The position numbers and the translations under genes were made by a program. DNA of 64,000 bases from Cryomorphaceae bacterium (lineage in GTDB: Bacteria; Bacteroidota; Bacteroidia; Flavobacteriales_D; Sanyastnellaceae): NCBI GenBank assembly GCA_016124575.1, contig WGNM01000044.1, positions 62,001 through 126,000 of the forward strand, written 5' to 3'. Of the stretch, positions 8,981 to 16,271 are shown in pieces. The first letter of the stretch is position 1. Each line of letters opens with the position of its first letter. The notes under the pieces are model-generated. The model was not told the DNA's origin, searched no databases, and saw only the letters and a list, made by a program, of their open reading frames with translations.

Positions 8981-10131
8981 TGAATAAGAGAATCGAACAT
9001 ATCGGAAAGCGTGCAATGCTGGGGACATTTTTTGTGGTTTTGTGTCTACCATTGCTGCAGCAGGTATTTGATATCTTCAACACAAAGTCATTGAATGGAT
9101 ATCAAAAAGAAGCAGAGTATCCTCACTTTGGGATGGAACAGTGGTTCGCGGGTGATTTTCAAAGTAAAACCGATGCCTATTTGAACGTCCATTTTGGCTT
9201 TCGAAACACCCTCGTCAGAGCTTACAACGAGTACTATTTCAAAGTATTTAATAGCTCGAAAACGCAAGGGATTGTAATTGGCAAAGACAACTATTTATTT
9301 GAACAGAACTACATCAATGCCCATTTAGGGAGAGATTATCTTGGTGAAGACACAATTGCTGAAAAAGTAGAGAAACTCTCCTACATCCGCGATGCACTCG
9401 CGAAAGAGAATGTAGAATTGGTGGTTGTTTTTGCGCCAGGCAAAGGGAGTTTTTGCTCCGAATTTATTCCAGATGAATATGAGCCAAGGGACAAGCGGAT
9501 CACCAATTACGAAGTTTATCGCGACAAATTGACGACATCGAAAATTCCGTTTGTGGATTTCCATAGTTGGTTTGACCAGATGAAAGACACCACCTCATAC
9601 CCACTTTTTTCGCCAACGGGCATACATTGGAGTCGGTATGGTGAATTACTTGCAGCCGATAGTTTGTTGAGTTACCTATCGGAATTGCGTAATGTGCAGA
9701 TGGTTGACCTTGAGTTTACTGGAATTCGCATATCGAAAGATTTAAAGTTTACCGACGACGACGCCGAACGCGGCATGAATTTATGGTTTGATATTCCCGA
9801 TTTAGAAATGGCTTATCCAGATATACAATGGAAAGCCGATTCAAACACCGTAAAGCCCAATGCCATCATTGTTGCCGATAGTTATTATTGGGGATTGTTT
9901 AATTCAGGGTTTTCACTGCATGCGTTTTCAGACGGACAGTTTTGGTACTACAACAAAGAAATTTGTAACAATTGGGAGCAAGGGAGTAAGTCGAAAAGCG
10001 ATATAGATGTTAGAAGCAGTTTGATCAATACAGACATCGTCATTTTACTTTGTACAGACGCCAATTTGTACAAATTTGCATTTGGATTTATAGATGAGAA
10101 CTATGCGATGTTTTCTGAAAAGAAGCATTGA
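8980..10131 (+). CDS. AlgX/AlgJ-like SGNH acetyltransferase-type protein
   Basis: A 383-residue protein with one N-terminal membrane anchor (MLGTFFVVLCLPLLQQVF) and an SGNH-type periplasmic domain like AlgJ/AlgX. Visible pieces are DAYLNVHFGFRNTLVRAYNEYYFKVF and GKDNYLF near the N-terminus, the GIHWSRYG block carrying the likely catalytic histidine, and VVADSYYWG carrying the likely nucleophile serine. I use the ATG that overlaps the stop of the MBOAT gene. The pair presumably forms an O-acetylation machine: MBOAT passes the acetyl group across the membrane and this protein transfers it to sugar. The family assignment is good; the substrate is unknown. Confidence 0.85.
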   Translation: MNKRIEHIGKRAMLGTFFVVLCLPLLQQVFDIFNTKSLNGYQKEAEYPHFGMEQWFAGDFQSKTDAYLNVHFGFRNTLVRAYNEYYFKVFNSSKTQGIVIGKDNYLFEQNYINAHLGRDYLGEDTIAEKVEKLSYIRDALAKENVELVVVFAPGKGSFCSEFIPDEYEPRDKRITNYEVYRDKLTTSKIPFVDFHSWFDQMKDTTSYPLFSPTGIHWSRYGELLAADSLLSYLSELRNVQMVDLEFTGIRISKDLKFTDDDAERGMNLWFDIPDLEMAYPDIQWKADSNTVKPNAIIVADSYYWGLFNSGFSLHAFSDGQFWYYNKEICNNWEQGSKSKSDIDVRSSLINTDIVILLCTDANLYKFAFGFIDENYAMFSEKKH

Positions 10132-10145
10132 ATCCAGCAAGAGAA

Positions 10146-10178
10146 AACGGGGTCGAACTGAGATGTCCCGACCCCGTT
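10146..10178 (-). terminator. Intrinsic terminator for the delta-60 repeat gene, possibly bidirectional
   Basis: A perfect 10-bp stem (AACGGGGTCG with CGACCCCGTT) around a 13-base loop lies between two convergent genes. Read on the minus strand it is followed by TTTTCTC. The plus-strand side lacks a U-tract, so termination of the MBOAT operon here is less certain. Confidence 0.7.
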
Positions 10179-10201
10179 GGAGAATGCTAGAAGAAGGCAT
10201 T

Positions 10202-11791
10202 TTAGTCAATAATCAATTTGCCTTGGAGGATAGTGTTTTCAGAAATAGCCTGAATAGCATAGAATCCAGCAGGTAATTCATTTAAGTCGAGCGGCTTATT
10301 TCCATTTGAGGAAGTTGACAGAACCAATGCCCCATGGAGGTCAAAAATGAGCACTTGAGAAGGGGCGTCCACGTTCAGGTTCACCAGCCCTGACGTTGGA
10401 TTTGGGTACATAACCAAAGACCTGTTTTTTTCGAATTCCCCGACGTTATCTGGCACACTATTGAAGCGAGCGACAAAGAAGTTAAACGACGGATTTGTTG
10501 TATGACCGCAAACCACGATTCTTCCGGCGTTATCGACATCTATTCTGGTTGGTTGGATTTGCATTGTAGGAATAAAGTAAGACTTCCCATCGATACCGAA
10601 ATCGGTATCCAGCGTACCATCATTTTTGCATTTAGCTATCACCATACCTTCGCCGATAGGCGCAAAGAGTGGAGGGTTGATCACCTTTTCGACCAAGAAA
10701 AAGCCATCACTTGTTGGCTTCAAATCATAAAATCGTGATGGAATAGAAGTACTATAGTCGAAGTAAAACAATTGGTATCCATTTTCACCGAAAGTATTGT
10801 CAATGAAGCCATTGGCGTCGAATTTATAAACCTTAGTTGGCGAACCAGCATAGCCAAAGTCACCTTCTGACGCCAGAAGCATTGAACCATCATCCAGAAG
10901 GTCGAACGAAGAGAGATCCGACCCCCATTCATCCGTATTCCATGCGACGCCATTGGTATTAAAGTTTGTATCCAATATTCCGAAGCTTGTAAACCTCACC
11001 ACTGAAACACCTAACAAACCATCACCGTTGTAGCATTGAGCGGCAATTAAGATATTACCAGCCTCGTCGAATTCAATAAATCGAGGTTTTTCGTCAAATG
11101 CTTGCGGAAGTTGATTGTAGACAATTTCGATCAACGATAGATCGACGAAGTTTTGGCTATAGCTGCCATCGTCTTTTATCTTCGCAATGAAATTCATCAA
11201 AGAATTGCTTGAGTTATCTTGAGTTACCACACCACAAATAACAAATTCACCTTGCTCATCCTCGGCGATATCGGTGATGTCAAAGTCTGTAACATTTTCC
11301 ATAGAATCGTCGATGAAAATCAATACCCCATTGTCTCCAAATTCCGTTACTGGAATTCCGTCATATGTTAGTTTAGCCACAACACCAAAAGCTTGATTGT
11401 CGTTAAATCCGGGTACTGGTTGAGTGCCATAACCCGTTAGGTAGATGTGGTTATCTGAGGAAACGATAATGGAATTTATGTAGTCATCAATTTCAGCCCA
11501 ATTGATATCTGATATCCCATTCACACCAAAAGACTCATCCAGCGAACCGTCTGCCTTAAATCGCATTACTACAGGAAAACCAGGAGTGCCGAGAGAAGAG
11601 CCTCTGCGACCAGCGACTAAAATGCGGTCATCAGGAAGCACTAACATGTCTGAAGTTAAATATACCCCATTGCTTAGCTCCACCAAATTATAGCCAGAAC
11701 CATTGAAAGTTAGGTCAATTGAACCGTATTGCGCATTAGTGTTGAAATCGAAGGAAATGAGTGCAATAGCGATTAAGAAAATAGTTTTCAT
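10202..11791 (-). CDS. Secreted delta-60 repeat protein with T9SS type A sorting domain
   Basis: A 529-residue exported protein. The signal peptide (MKTIFLIAIALISFDFNTNA) supports the ATG at 11791 over an upstream in-frame start. The body consists of delta-60 repeats of about 50-55 residues with the pattern 'DGRILVAG...V.RFxxDGSLDxSFGxNG' (for example VMRFKADGSLDESFGVNG and VAKLTYDGIPVTEFGDNG), likely a beta-propeller. The last 75 residues are a T9SS type A C-terminal domain (VMYPNPTSGLVNLNVD, then GFYAIQAISENTILQGKLIID), so it should be carried to the cell surface. The ligand or activity is unknown. Confidence 0.9.
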   Translation of the reverse strand: MKTIFLIAIALISFDFNTNAQYGSIDLTFNGSGYNLVELSNGVYLTSDMLVLPDDRILVAGRRGSSLGTPGFPVVMRFKADGSLDESFGVNGISDINWAEIDDYINSIIVSSDNHIYLTGYGTQPVPGFNDNQAFGVVAKLTYDGIPVTEFGDNGVLIFIDDSMENVTDFDITDIAEDEQGEFVICGVVTQDNSSNSLMNFIAKIKDDGSYSQNFVDLSLIEIVYNQLPQAFDEKPRFIEFDEAGNILIAAQCYNGDGLLGVSVVRFTSFGILDTNFNTNGVAWNTDEWGSDLSSFDLLDDGSMLLASEGDFGYAGSPTKVYKFDANGFIDNTFGENGYQLFYFDYSTSIPSRFYDLKPTSDGFFLVEKVINPPLFAPIGEGMVIAKCKNDGTLDTDFGIDGKSYFIPTMQIQPTRIDVDNAGRIVVCGHTTNPSFNFFVARFNSVPDNVGEFEKNRSLVMYPNPTSGLVNLNVDAPSQVLIFDLHGALVLSTSSNGNKPLDLNELPAGFYAIQAISENTILQGKLIID

Positions 11792-11904
11792 GTCGATTTG
11801 ATTTTGCAGCAAATTAATAGCGACAATCAGAATCGAGGCATGTCACTTAGTATTTGGTAAGCGACACGAAGTATTTGGTAAGTAGAGAGAGAAAACGGAC
11901 CACC

Positions 11905-12288
11905 TCACTTCTTTTTAGCCAGAAAGATAGCCTCATTTTCTTTCATACGGGCGCGTACTATTTTCTTAATTAGGTTAGCAGGGAGTGGGGTAGAGAGGGA
12001 GAATCGAATTGTAGCGGTAGCAGTTTCGTATCCGATTAGTAGGCTATCGAATTGTTGCATCACTTCGGGCGACATGACATAGAATCCGCAATGATTTTTG
12101 TGAGCGGCGAAGCCAACGAGAACGCCATTCCATTTAAAGGTTGGAATTTGGTAGGATATACATTCAACAGAGTCGGGCGCAGCAGATTGAATAGCGTGGC
12201 GCACTTTTTCGAGCGTATTCCGAGCAGGTTCTGGCAAGTTTGCGAGATATTCATCGACATCTGATGATTTACCTGGGAAAGGCTTCAT
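11905..12288 (-). CDS. DUF1801 domain-containing protein
   Basis: A 127-residue cytoplasmic protein with a DUF1801 fold (YdhG/YdeI-like), including YLANLPEPARNTLEKVRHAI, CISYQIPTFKWNGVLVGFAAHKNH and RFSLSTPLPANLIKKIVRARMKEN. Members have been annotated as iron chaperone-like or uncharacterised, and the sequence does not settle a role. The 103-bp repeat array begins 93 bases upstream of its start, so the promoter lies between gene and array. Confidence 0.85.
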   Translation of the reverse strand: MKPFPGKSSDVDEYLANLPEPARNTLEKVRHAIQSAAPDSVECISYQIPTFKWNGVLVGFAAHKNHCGFYVMSPEVMQQFDSLLIGYETATATIRFSLSTPLPANLIKKIVRARMKENEAIFLAKKK

Positions 12289-12381
12289 ATTGAGAAGGTT
12301 GATTGTTTAAAGGTAGGGTGAAAGAGTGGTGCTCGGAATGAGGCTTGCGTTATGTTGTTAACATTTCATTGGTTCATCGCG

Positions 12382-13150
12382 TTTTCCGCTTTTGTACATT
12401 TTTGAGTGATAATGTACAATTGCGGAAAAGGGAGAGGCAAGTTGAATGTGGCGCTTTTGCAAGAGGTTTTAGTTATTGTTGAGTTTTCCGCTTTTGTACA
12501 TTTTTGAGTGATAATGTACAATTGCGGAAAAGGGAAAAAGCAGGTTGAATGAGGTGCTTTTACAGGAAGGTTTAGCTACCGTTGAGTTTTCCGCTTTTGT
12601 ACATTTTTGTGTGTTAGTGTACAATTGCGGAAAAGGGAAAAAGCGGGTTGAATGGGGCGCTTGTACAGGAGGGTTTAGTCATTGCTGAGTTTTCCGCTTT
12701 TGTACATTTTTGCGTCTGAGTGTACAATTGCGGAAAAGGGAAAAAGCAGGTTGAATGAGGTGCTTTTACAGGAGGGTTTAGTCAACGTTGAGTTTTCCGC
12801 TTTTGTACATTTTTGTGTGTTAATGTACAATTGCGGAAAAGGGAAAAAGCAGGTTGAATGAGGTGCTTTTACAGGAGGGTTTAGTCATTGCTTAGTTTTC
12901 CGCTTTTGTACATTTTTGTGTGTTAATGTACAATTGCGGAAAAGGGAAAAAGCGGGTTGAATGAGGTGCTTTTACAGGAAGGTTTAGCTACCGTTGAGTT
13001 TTCCGCTTTTGTACATTTTTGCGTCTGAGTGTACAATTGCGGAAAAGAGAAAAAGCAGGTTGAATGGGGTGCTTTTACAGGTGGGTTTAGTCATTGCTGA
13101 GTTTTCCGCTTTTGTACATTTTTTGCGTCCAACTGTACAAAAGCGGAAAA
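12382..13150. repeat. Eight tandem copies of a 103-bp unit built on a 48-bp palindrome
   Basis: Palindromes start at 12382, 12484, 12587, 12690, 12793, 12896, 12999 and 13102, a spacing of 103 bases (102 for the first). Each has a left arm TTTTCCGCTTTTGTACA, a 14-base centre and a right arm TGTACAATTGCGGAAAA. The arms are reverse complements except that the inner tetranucleotide is TTTT in one and AATT in the other. The eighth copy differs: its right arm is TGTACAAAAGCGGAAAA, so both arms are of the TTTT type, and its centre is 15 bases. The roughly 55-base segments between palindromes are themselves conserved (AGGTTGAATGAGGTGCTTTT is a typical core); the first is the most diverged. No convincing reading frame lies within. 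Confidence 0.97.
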
Positions 13151-13206
13151 CACAGAAATAAATAGAATAAATCGAAGGGATATCGAAAAAAAAAGGCAAA
13201 AAAAAT

Positions 13207-13305
13207 GTGGCAAGCTACTCACATCGCACCGCTACAACCACATACCCTTGCTGTCTTCCGACCCTGGGGGAGTTCTGCAGGAGCTAGTCGTATGAGACTT
13301 GCCAC
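13207..13305 (-). ncRNA. ffs: Bacterial small SRP RNA (4.5S)
   Basis: On the minus strand the 99-base transcript has the SRP domain IV hairpin: GGGTC-GGAA-GAC with the asymmetric AGCA bulge (GGGTCGGAAGACAGCAAGGG). The Ffh-binding GGAA tetraloop is present. The ends pair as GTGGCAAG with CTTGCCAC, closing the long rod. Downstream on the same strand comes CATTTTTTTTGCC and a second T-run, a good intrinsic terminator tail. The mapped 5' end at 13305 falls four bases after a -7 box. The RNA acts with Ffh in co-translational targeting of membrane and exported proteins. Confidence 0.95.
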
Positions 13306-13308
13306 GTG

Positions 13309-13338
13309 CAAAAATACACACTTTTACAATAGCCGCAA
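13309..13338 (-). promoter_or_regulatory. Promoter of the SRP RNA
   Basis: On the minus strand TTG (13338-13336, within CTTGCGG) is followed after exactly 19 bases by TATTTTTG (13316-13309), fitting the Bacteroidota consensus TTTG-N19-TANNTTTG with one -33 base off. The predicted start site coincides with the paired 5' end of the RNA. Confidence 0.8.
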
Positions 13339-13379
13339 GGGGTAGGGGTGATTAATATTTTCTCTCTGTCCTTAAACCT

Positions 13380-13949
13380 TTGCTCTTTTATTCTGTCTAC
13401 TCAAAGCTCGCCATTACCGAAAAAGCCGCTTCTCGTTTGAATGCCAACGAACTAAAAGTATTTTACGATTTATATGGATCGATGGTCTTCAATCTCTGCT
13501 GCCATTATCTGCGTGATTATATGGATGCTGAAGAGGTGACGCAAGATGTGTTCTTAAGGGTGTTCGAAAAGGCGCCTAACTTTCGAGAAGAAGCTTCTTT
13601 CAAAACGTGGGTGTACCGCATAACCGTTAACCGATGCATCGACCGGTTGCGTCAAAAACGCCGAAGAGAAATCTTTTCGATCTTCATCCCAATCGATATT
13701 CCGACAGCTGATTACGCCTTTCATCCTGATTTGCAATTGGAATCGAATGAGGCGGTGCAAAGTCTGTTGAAAGCGATTGATAAGTTGTCTGATAGACAAA
13801 AATCGGCGCTGATTCTAAATAAAATAGAAGGAATGTCTGTGACTGAAGTGGCCGCGGTTCTGAACTTGGAATTGAAAGCTACAGAATCACTTATCTTTCG
13901 AGGGAAAGAGTCTTTGAGGAAAATTCTTGATATTCAATCGAATGATTGA
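13380..13949 (+). CDS. ECF-type RNA polymerase sigma factor
   Basis: A 189-residue extracytoplasmic-function sigma factor. Region 2 spans DYMDAEEVTQDVFLRVFEKA and FKTWVYRITVNRCIDRLRQK; region 4 is LSDRQKSALILNKIEGMSVT followed by EVAAVLNLE and ATESLIFRGKESLRKIL. No ATG precedes region 2, so translation must begin at a TTG; the one at 13380 is used, and another near 13437 is possible. It heads a six-gene run with small gaps or overlaps (small membrane protein, Spy-like sensor, MbnP, MbnH, YHYH protein), which suggests envelope metal stress as the signal. Confidence 0.9.
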   Translation: MLFYSVYSKLAITEKAASRLNANELKVFYDLYGSMVFNLCCHYLRDYMDAEEVTQDVFLRVFEKAPNFREEASFKTWVYRITVNRCIDRLRQKRRREIFSIFIPIDIPTADYAFHPDLQLESNEAVQSLLKAIDKLSDRQKSALILNKIEGMSVTEVAAVLNLELKATESLIFRGKESLRKILDIQSND

Positions 13950-13972
13950 TCCTTTTTAATCGTCTAAGAAAC

Positions 13973-14200
13973 ATGGGAGATATTTTTGAACCACTTAAAT
14001 CGTTGAAGCGAATCGAACCGCCTCAAAGGGTATGGAACAAAATCGAACATCAATTGTTGACCTCAATTCCTGAAAAGACAATTGCAGTTTTCGTTGCTTC
14101 GTCTATGATTTTTGCCTTGCTAGCCATTGGTGCGGCCGCAGAAAAATCAGAAAGTAACTACATTTCAGTCGGTAGTTTTATTTCTTACGATCATGAATAA
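13973..14200 (+). CDS. Small membrane protein, possible anti-sigma factor
   Basis: A 75-residue protein with a cytoplasmic N-terminal half (MGDIFEPLKSLKRIEPPQRV) and one transmembrane segment (about residues 36-55, IAVFVASSMIFALLAIGAAA). It matches no family I recognise. Position directly after an ECF sigma gene, the single membrane span and the short cytoplasmic domain fit a minimal anti-sigma factor; this is inference. Its end overlaps the next gene by 8 bases. Confidence 0.65.
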   Translation: MGDIFEPLKSLKRIEPPQRVWNKIEHQLLTSIPEKTIAVFVASSMIFALLAIGAAAEKSESNYISVGSFISYDHE

Positions 14201-14627
14201 AAAGTTCTGGATTTACTTGTCTTTCGCTTTTCTCATCGCAACTAATGTGGTTTTTATTTCGCTTTTTTTGCGTGCCCCCCATCGCCATATGATGCAGCCA
14301 AAACATGTAATTATTGATCGTTTGAAGCTCTCAAATGAACAGGTTGTCGTTTATGAATCACTTATTGATAAGCACAGGAGTGAAACATTGAAATTAAAGG
14401 AAGATATTATGGCGCAAGAAAAAATGCTGTTCTCATCTTTGGTGAATAATGATACTTCTTCTCAACAAGCTGCACTTGCGCAAATTGGTAAGCTAAACAG
14501 CGCTGCTGCTAATGTTAGTCTGATCCATTTTCAAAATATCCGTGACCTATGCACTCCGCCGCAAAAGGTGCTTTTTGATGGATTGACACCTCATTTGTCG
14601 GAGATTTTTTCCAATTCCTCGAAGTAA
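14193..14627 (+). CDS. Periplasmic heavy-metal sensor (Spy/CpxP/ZraP-like)
   Basis: A 144-residue protein with an N-terminal signal anchor (KKFWIYLSFAFLIATNVVFI) and a helical periplasmic domain of the 'periplasmic heavy metal sensor' type. The family hallmarks are RLKLSNEQVVVYESLIDKHR, a charged KLKEDIMAQE helix and the late CTPPQKVLFDGL, the counterpart of the LTxxQ repeat. N-terminal histidine and methionine residues (HRHMMQPKH) could bind metal. It overlaps the upstream small membrane protein and is followed after two bases by the MbnP gene, so these are probably translated from one message. Confidence 0.82.
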   Translation: MNKKFWIYLSFAFLIATNVVFISLFLRAPHRHMMQPKHVIIDRLKLSNEQVVVYESLIDKHRSETLKLKEDIMAQEKMLFSSLVNNDTSSQQAALAQIGKLNSAAANVSLIHFQNIRDLCTPPQKVLFDGLTPHLSEIFSNSSK

Positions 14628-14629
14628 TT

Positions 14630-15241
14630 GTGAAGCACCTATTATTCATAGCGTTTATATTTCTTTTCGGCTTGGGCAACGCCCAGGATGTGAAGATCAC
14701 TGCTGGTTTTGGTGATGCAGAGTTGAAGCTAAACCAAGCGTATTCGCTAAACTCTAATTCATCAGCCGATAGCTTGGAGTTTTCATCGGTGAAATTTTTT
14801 CTCTCGCTGGTCGCGGATGTGAATGAATATGTTCTTTTTGATGCGCATCGTTCGTCGATTTCTACTGTTCAAATGAATGAGTTGAGGTCTGTATACCTTG
14901 GAATCGACAGCACAACGAATGTGTCAGGCGCTTTGGGGGGAGTACTAGATCCTTCTTTGGGGATGTACTGGTCGTGGCAAAGTGGATACATCAATGCGAA
15001 ACTGGAAGGGGTTTTCTGGAAGGATGGCTTGAGGTCTGAATTTCAATTCCACCTGGGTGGATATGCGAATCCGTTTAATTCTTTTCGTGAAATAAAGCTC
15101 GTTGAAAGATTCTCTACAGTCATTTTGGATCTTGCTGTATTTTCTGAAATGGCAGATTTCTCAATTCCTAAGGTCATGAGGCCTTCTGAATTGGGTAACA
15201 ATTTGTCAGATTGTCTATCGTTGTCATTTCGCTCAGAATGA
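14630..15241 (+). CDS. MbnP family copper-binding-type protein
   Basis: A 203-residue exported protein with signal peptide MKHLLFIAFIFLFGLGNAQ and an MbnP-like beta domain. The best signature is DPSLGMYWSWQSGYINAKLE, which contains the tryptophans of the family; in characterised MbnP a tryptophan is converted to kynurenine by the di-heme partner MbnH to make a copper site. The next gene is an MbnH-like di-heme protein overlapping by four bases, which supports the call. It starts with GTG three bases after the previous stop. Copper as ligand here is inferred from family and context. Confidence 0.85.
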   Translation: MKHLLFIAFIFLFGLGNAQDVKITAGFGDAELKLNQAYSLNSNSSADSLEFSSVKFFLSLVADVNEYVLFDAHRSSISTVQMNELRSVYLGIDSTTNVSGALGGVLDPSLGMYWSWQSGYINAKLEGVFWKDGLRSEFQFHLGGYANPFNSFREIKLVERFSTVILDLAVFSEMADFSIPKVMRPSELGNNLSDCLSLSFRSE

Positions 15242-16233
15242 AGTGGTTGGCGCTGTTTCTCTTTTCTGCCGTTGCGGTCGTCCAATCGTCGCAAAGGATT
15301 CCGAAAAATTGGCCGACTCCTGTGTACGACATCTCTGATGATAATTTAAAGGTTGAGAAGATTCATTTGGGTAGACTTCTTTTTTATGATCCAATTCTTT
15401 CACGAGATGGCACTATTTCGTGCAGTTCATGTCATTCTCTCTACAATGCATTTGCGCATACCGACCATGCGTTGAGTCACGGTATCGACGATAGGATAGG
15501 AAGAAGAAATGCTCCCGCATTGATGAACTTGGCTTGGATGTCGTCTTTTATGTGGGATGGCGCAATTAACCACCTCGATATGCAAGCTTTGGCGCCTATC
15601 ACACATGTCGATGAAATGGGTAGTTCTTTGCCCGATTTGATCGATAAACTAAGAGGTCGGGGTTTTTACCGCAAGAAGTTTTTTGAAGCTTTTGGAGATT
15701 CAACAATCACTGGTCAACACTTGCTTATCGCGATTGCCCAATTCTCATCTACGCTCATAAGTGCGGACTCGAAATATGATAAGGTGATGCAGGGCAGTGA
15801 TGCGTTCTCAGATGCTGAGGAGAGGGGTTTTGCTCTTTTTTCTAGGCTATGCGCCGACTGCCACATTCCTCCGCTTTTTACTTCGAACGATTTTGCTTCG
15901 AACGGTATTCCGATAGATTCTTCTCTTATGGATATGGGTAAAATGGAGGTGACCACCAATCCTGCCGATTCACTCTTGTTCAAAATCCCTACGTTGCGCA
16001 ATGTGGAATTCACGTATCCTTACATGCACGACGGTAGGTTCAAATCTCTATATGATGTCCTCGATCATTACAATGATTTAAAAAAACCAAAAGACAAGCG
16101 TTTAGAAAAAATACAACTTGCAGAAAATGAGCGGGTTGAATTGGTTGCTTTTATGCTAACTCTCACAGATCGTGAATTCCTTTTTAACCAAAAATTCGCT
16201 TTTCCGAAAGAATTATTGCAGCCTCGCGAATGA
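15238..16233 (+). CDS. Di-heme cytochrome c peroxidase/MauG family protein (MbnH-like)
   Basis: A 331-residue exported di-heme protein (signal MKWLALFLFSAVAVVQS). The two c-type heme motifs are CSSCH near residue 62 and CADCH near 204, and family segments include LGRLLFYDPILSRDGTISCS, NAPALMNLAW and TLRNVEFTYPYMHDGRF. It belongs to the bacterial cytochrome c peroxidase/MauG superfamily. Because it overlaps the MbnP-like gene (ATGA), the most likely job is oxidative modification of that protein rather than peroxide removal. The ATG inside the previous stop is chosen because the signal peptide begins there. Confidence 0.88.
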   Translation: MKWLALFLFSAVAVVQSSQRIPKNWPTPVYDISDDNLKVEKIHLGRLLFYDPILSRDGTISCSSCHSLYNAFAHTDHALSHGIDDRIGRRNAPALMNLAWMSSFMWDGAINHLDMQALAPITHVDEMGSSLPDLIDKLRGRGFYRKKFFEAFGDSTITGQHLLIAIAQFSSTLISADSKYDKVMQGSDAFSDAEERGFALFSRLCADCHIPPLFTSNDFASNGIPIDSSLMDMGKMEVTTNPADSLLFKIPTLRNVEFTYPYMHDGRFKSLYDVLDHYNDLKKPKDKRLEKIQLAENERVELVAFMLTLTDREFLFNQKFAFPKELLQPRE

Positions 16234-16271
16234 TTCTGCTGATACAATCGTCTAACAGAAAAACCAGAAAT

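Noticed and set aside
12382-13150. CRISPR array
   Set aside because: The 48-base palindromes are evenly spaced like repeats, but the 55-base 'spacers' are nearly identical to one another, the period is constant and no cas gene is in the window. It is a tandem repeat.
12984-13199. 71-codon open frame on the minus strand in the array
   Set aside because: It runs through two palindromes and repeats the same peptide segment because of the DNA repeat; no start signal or homologous family is apparent.
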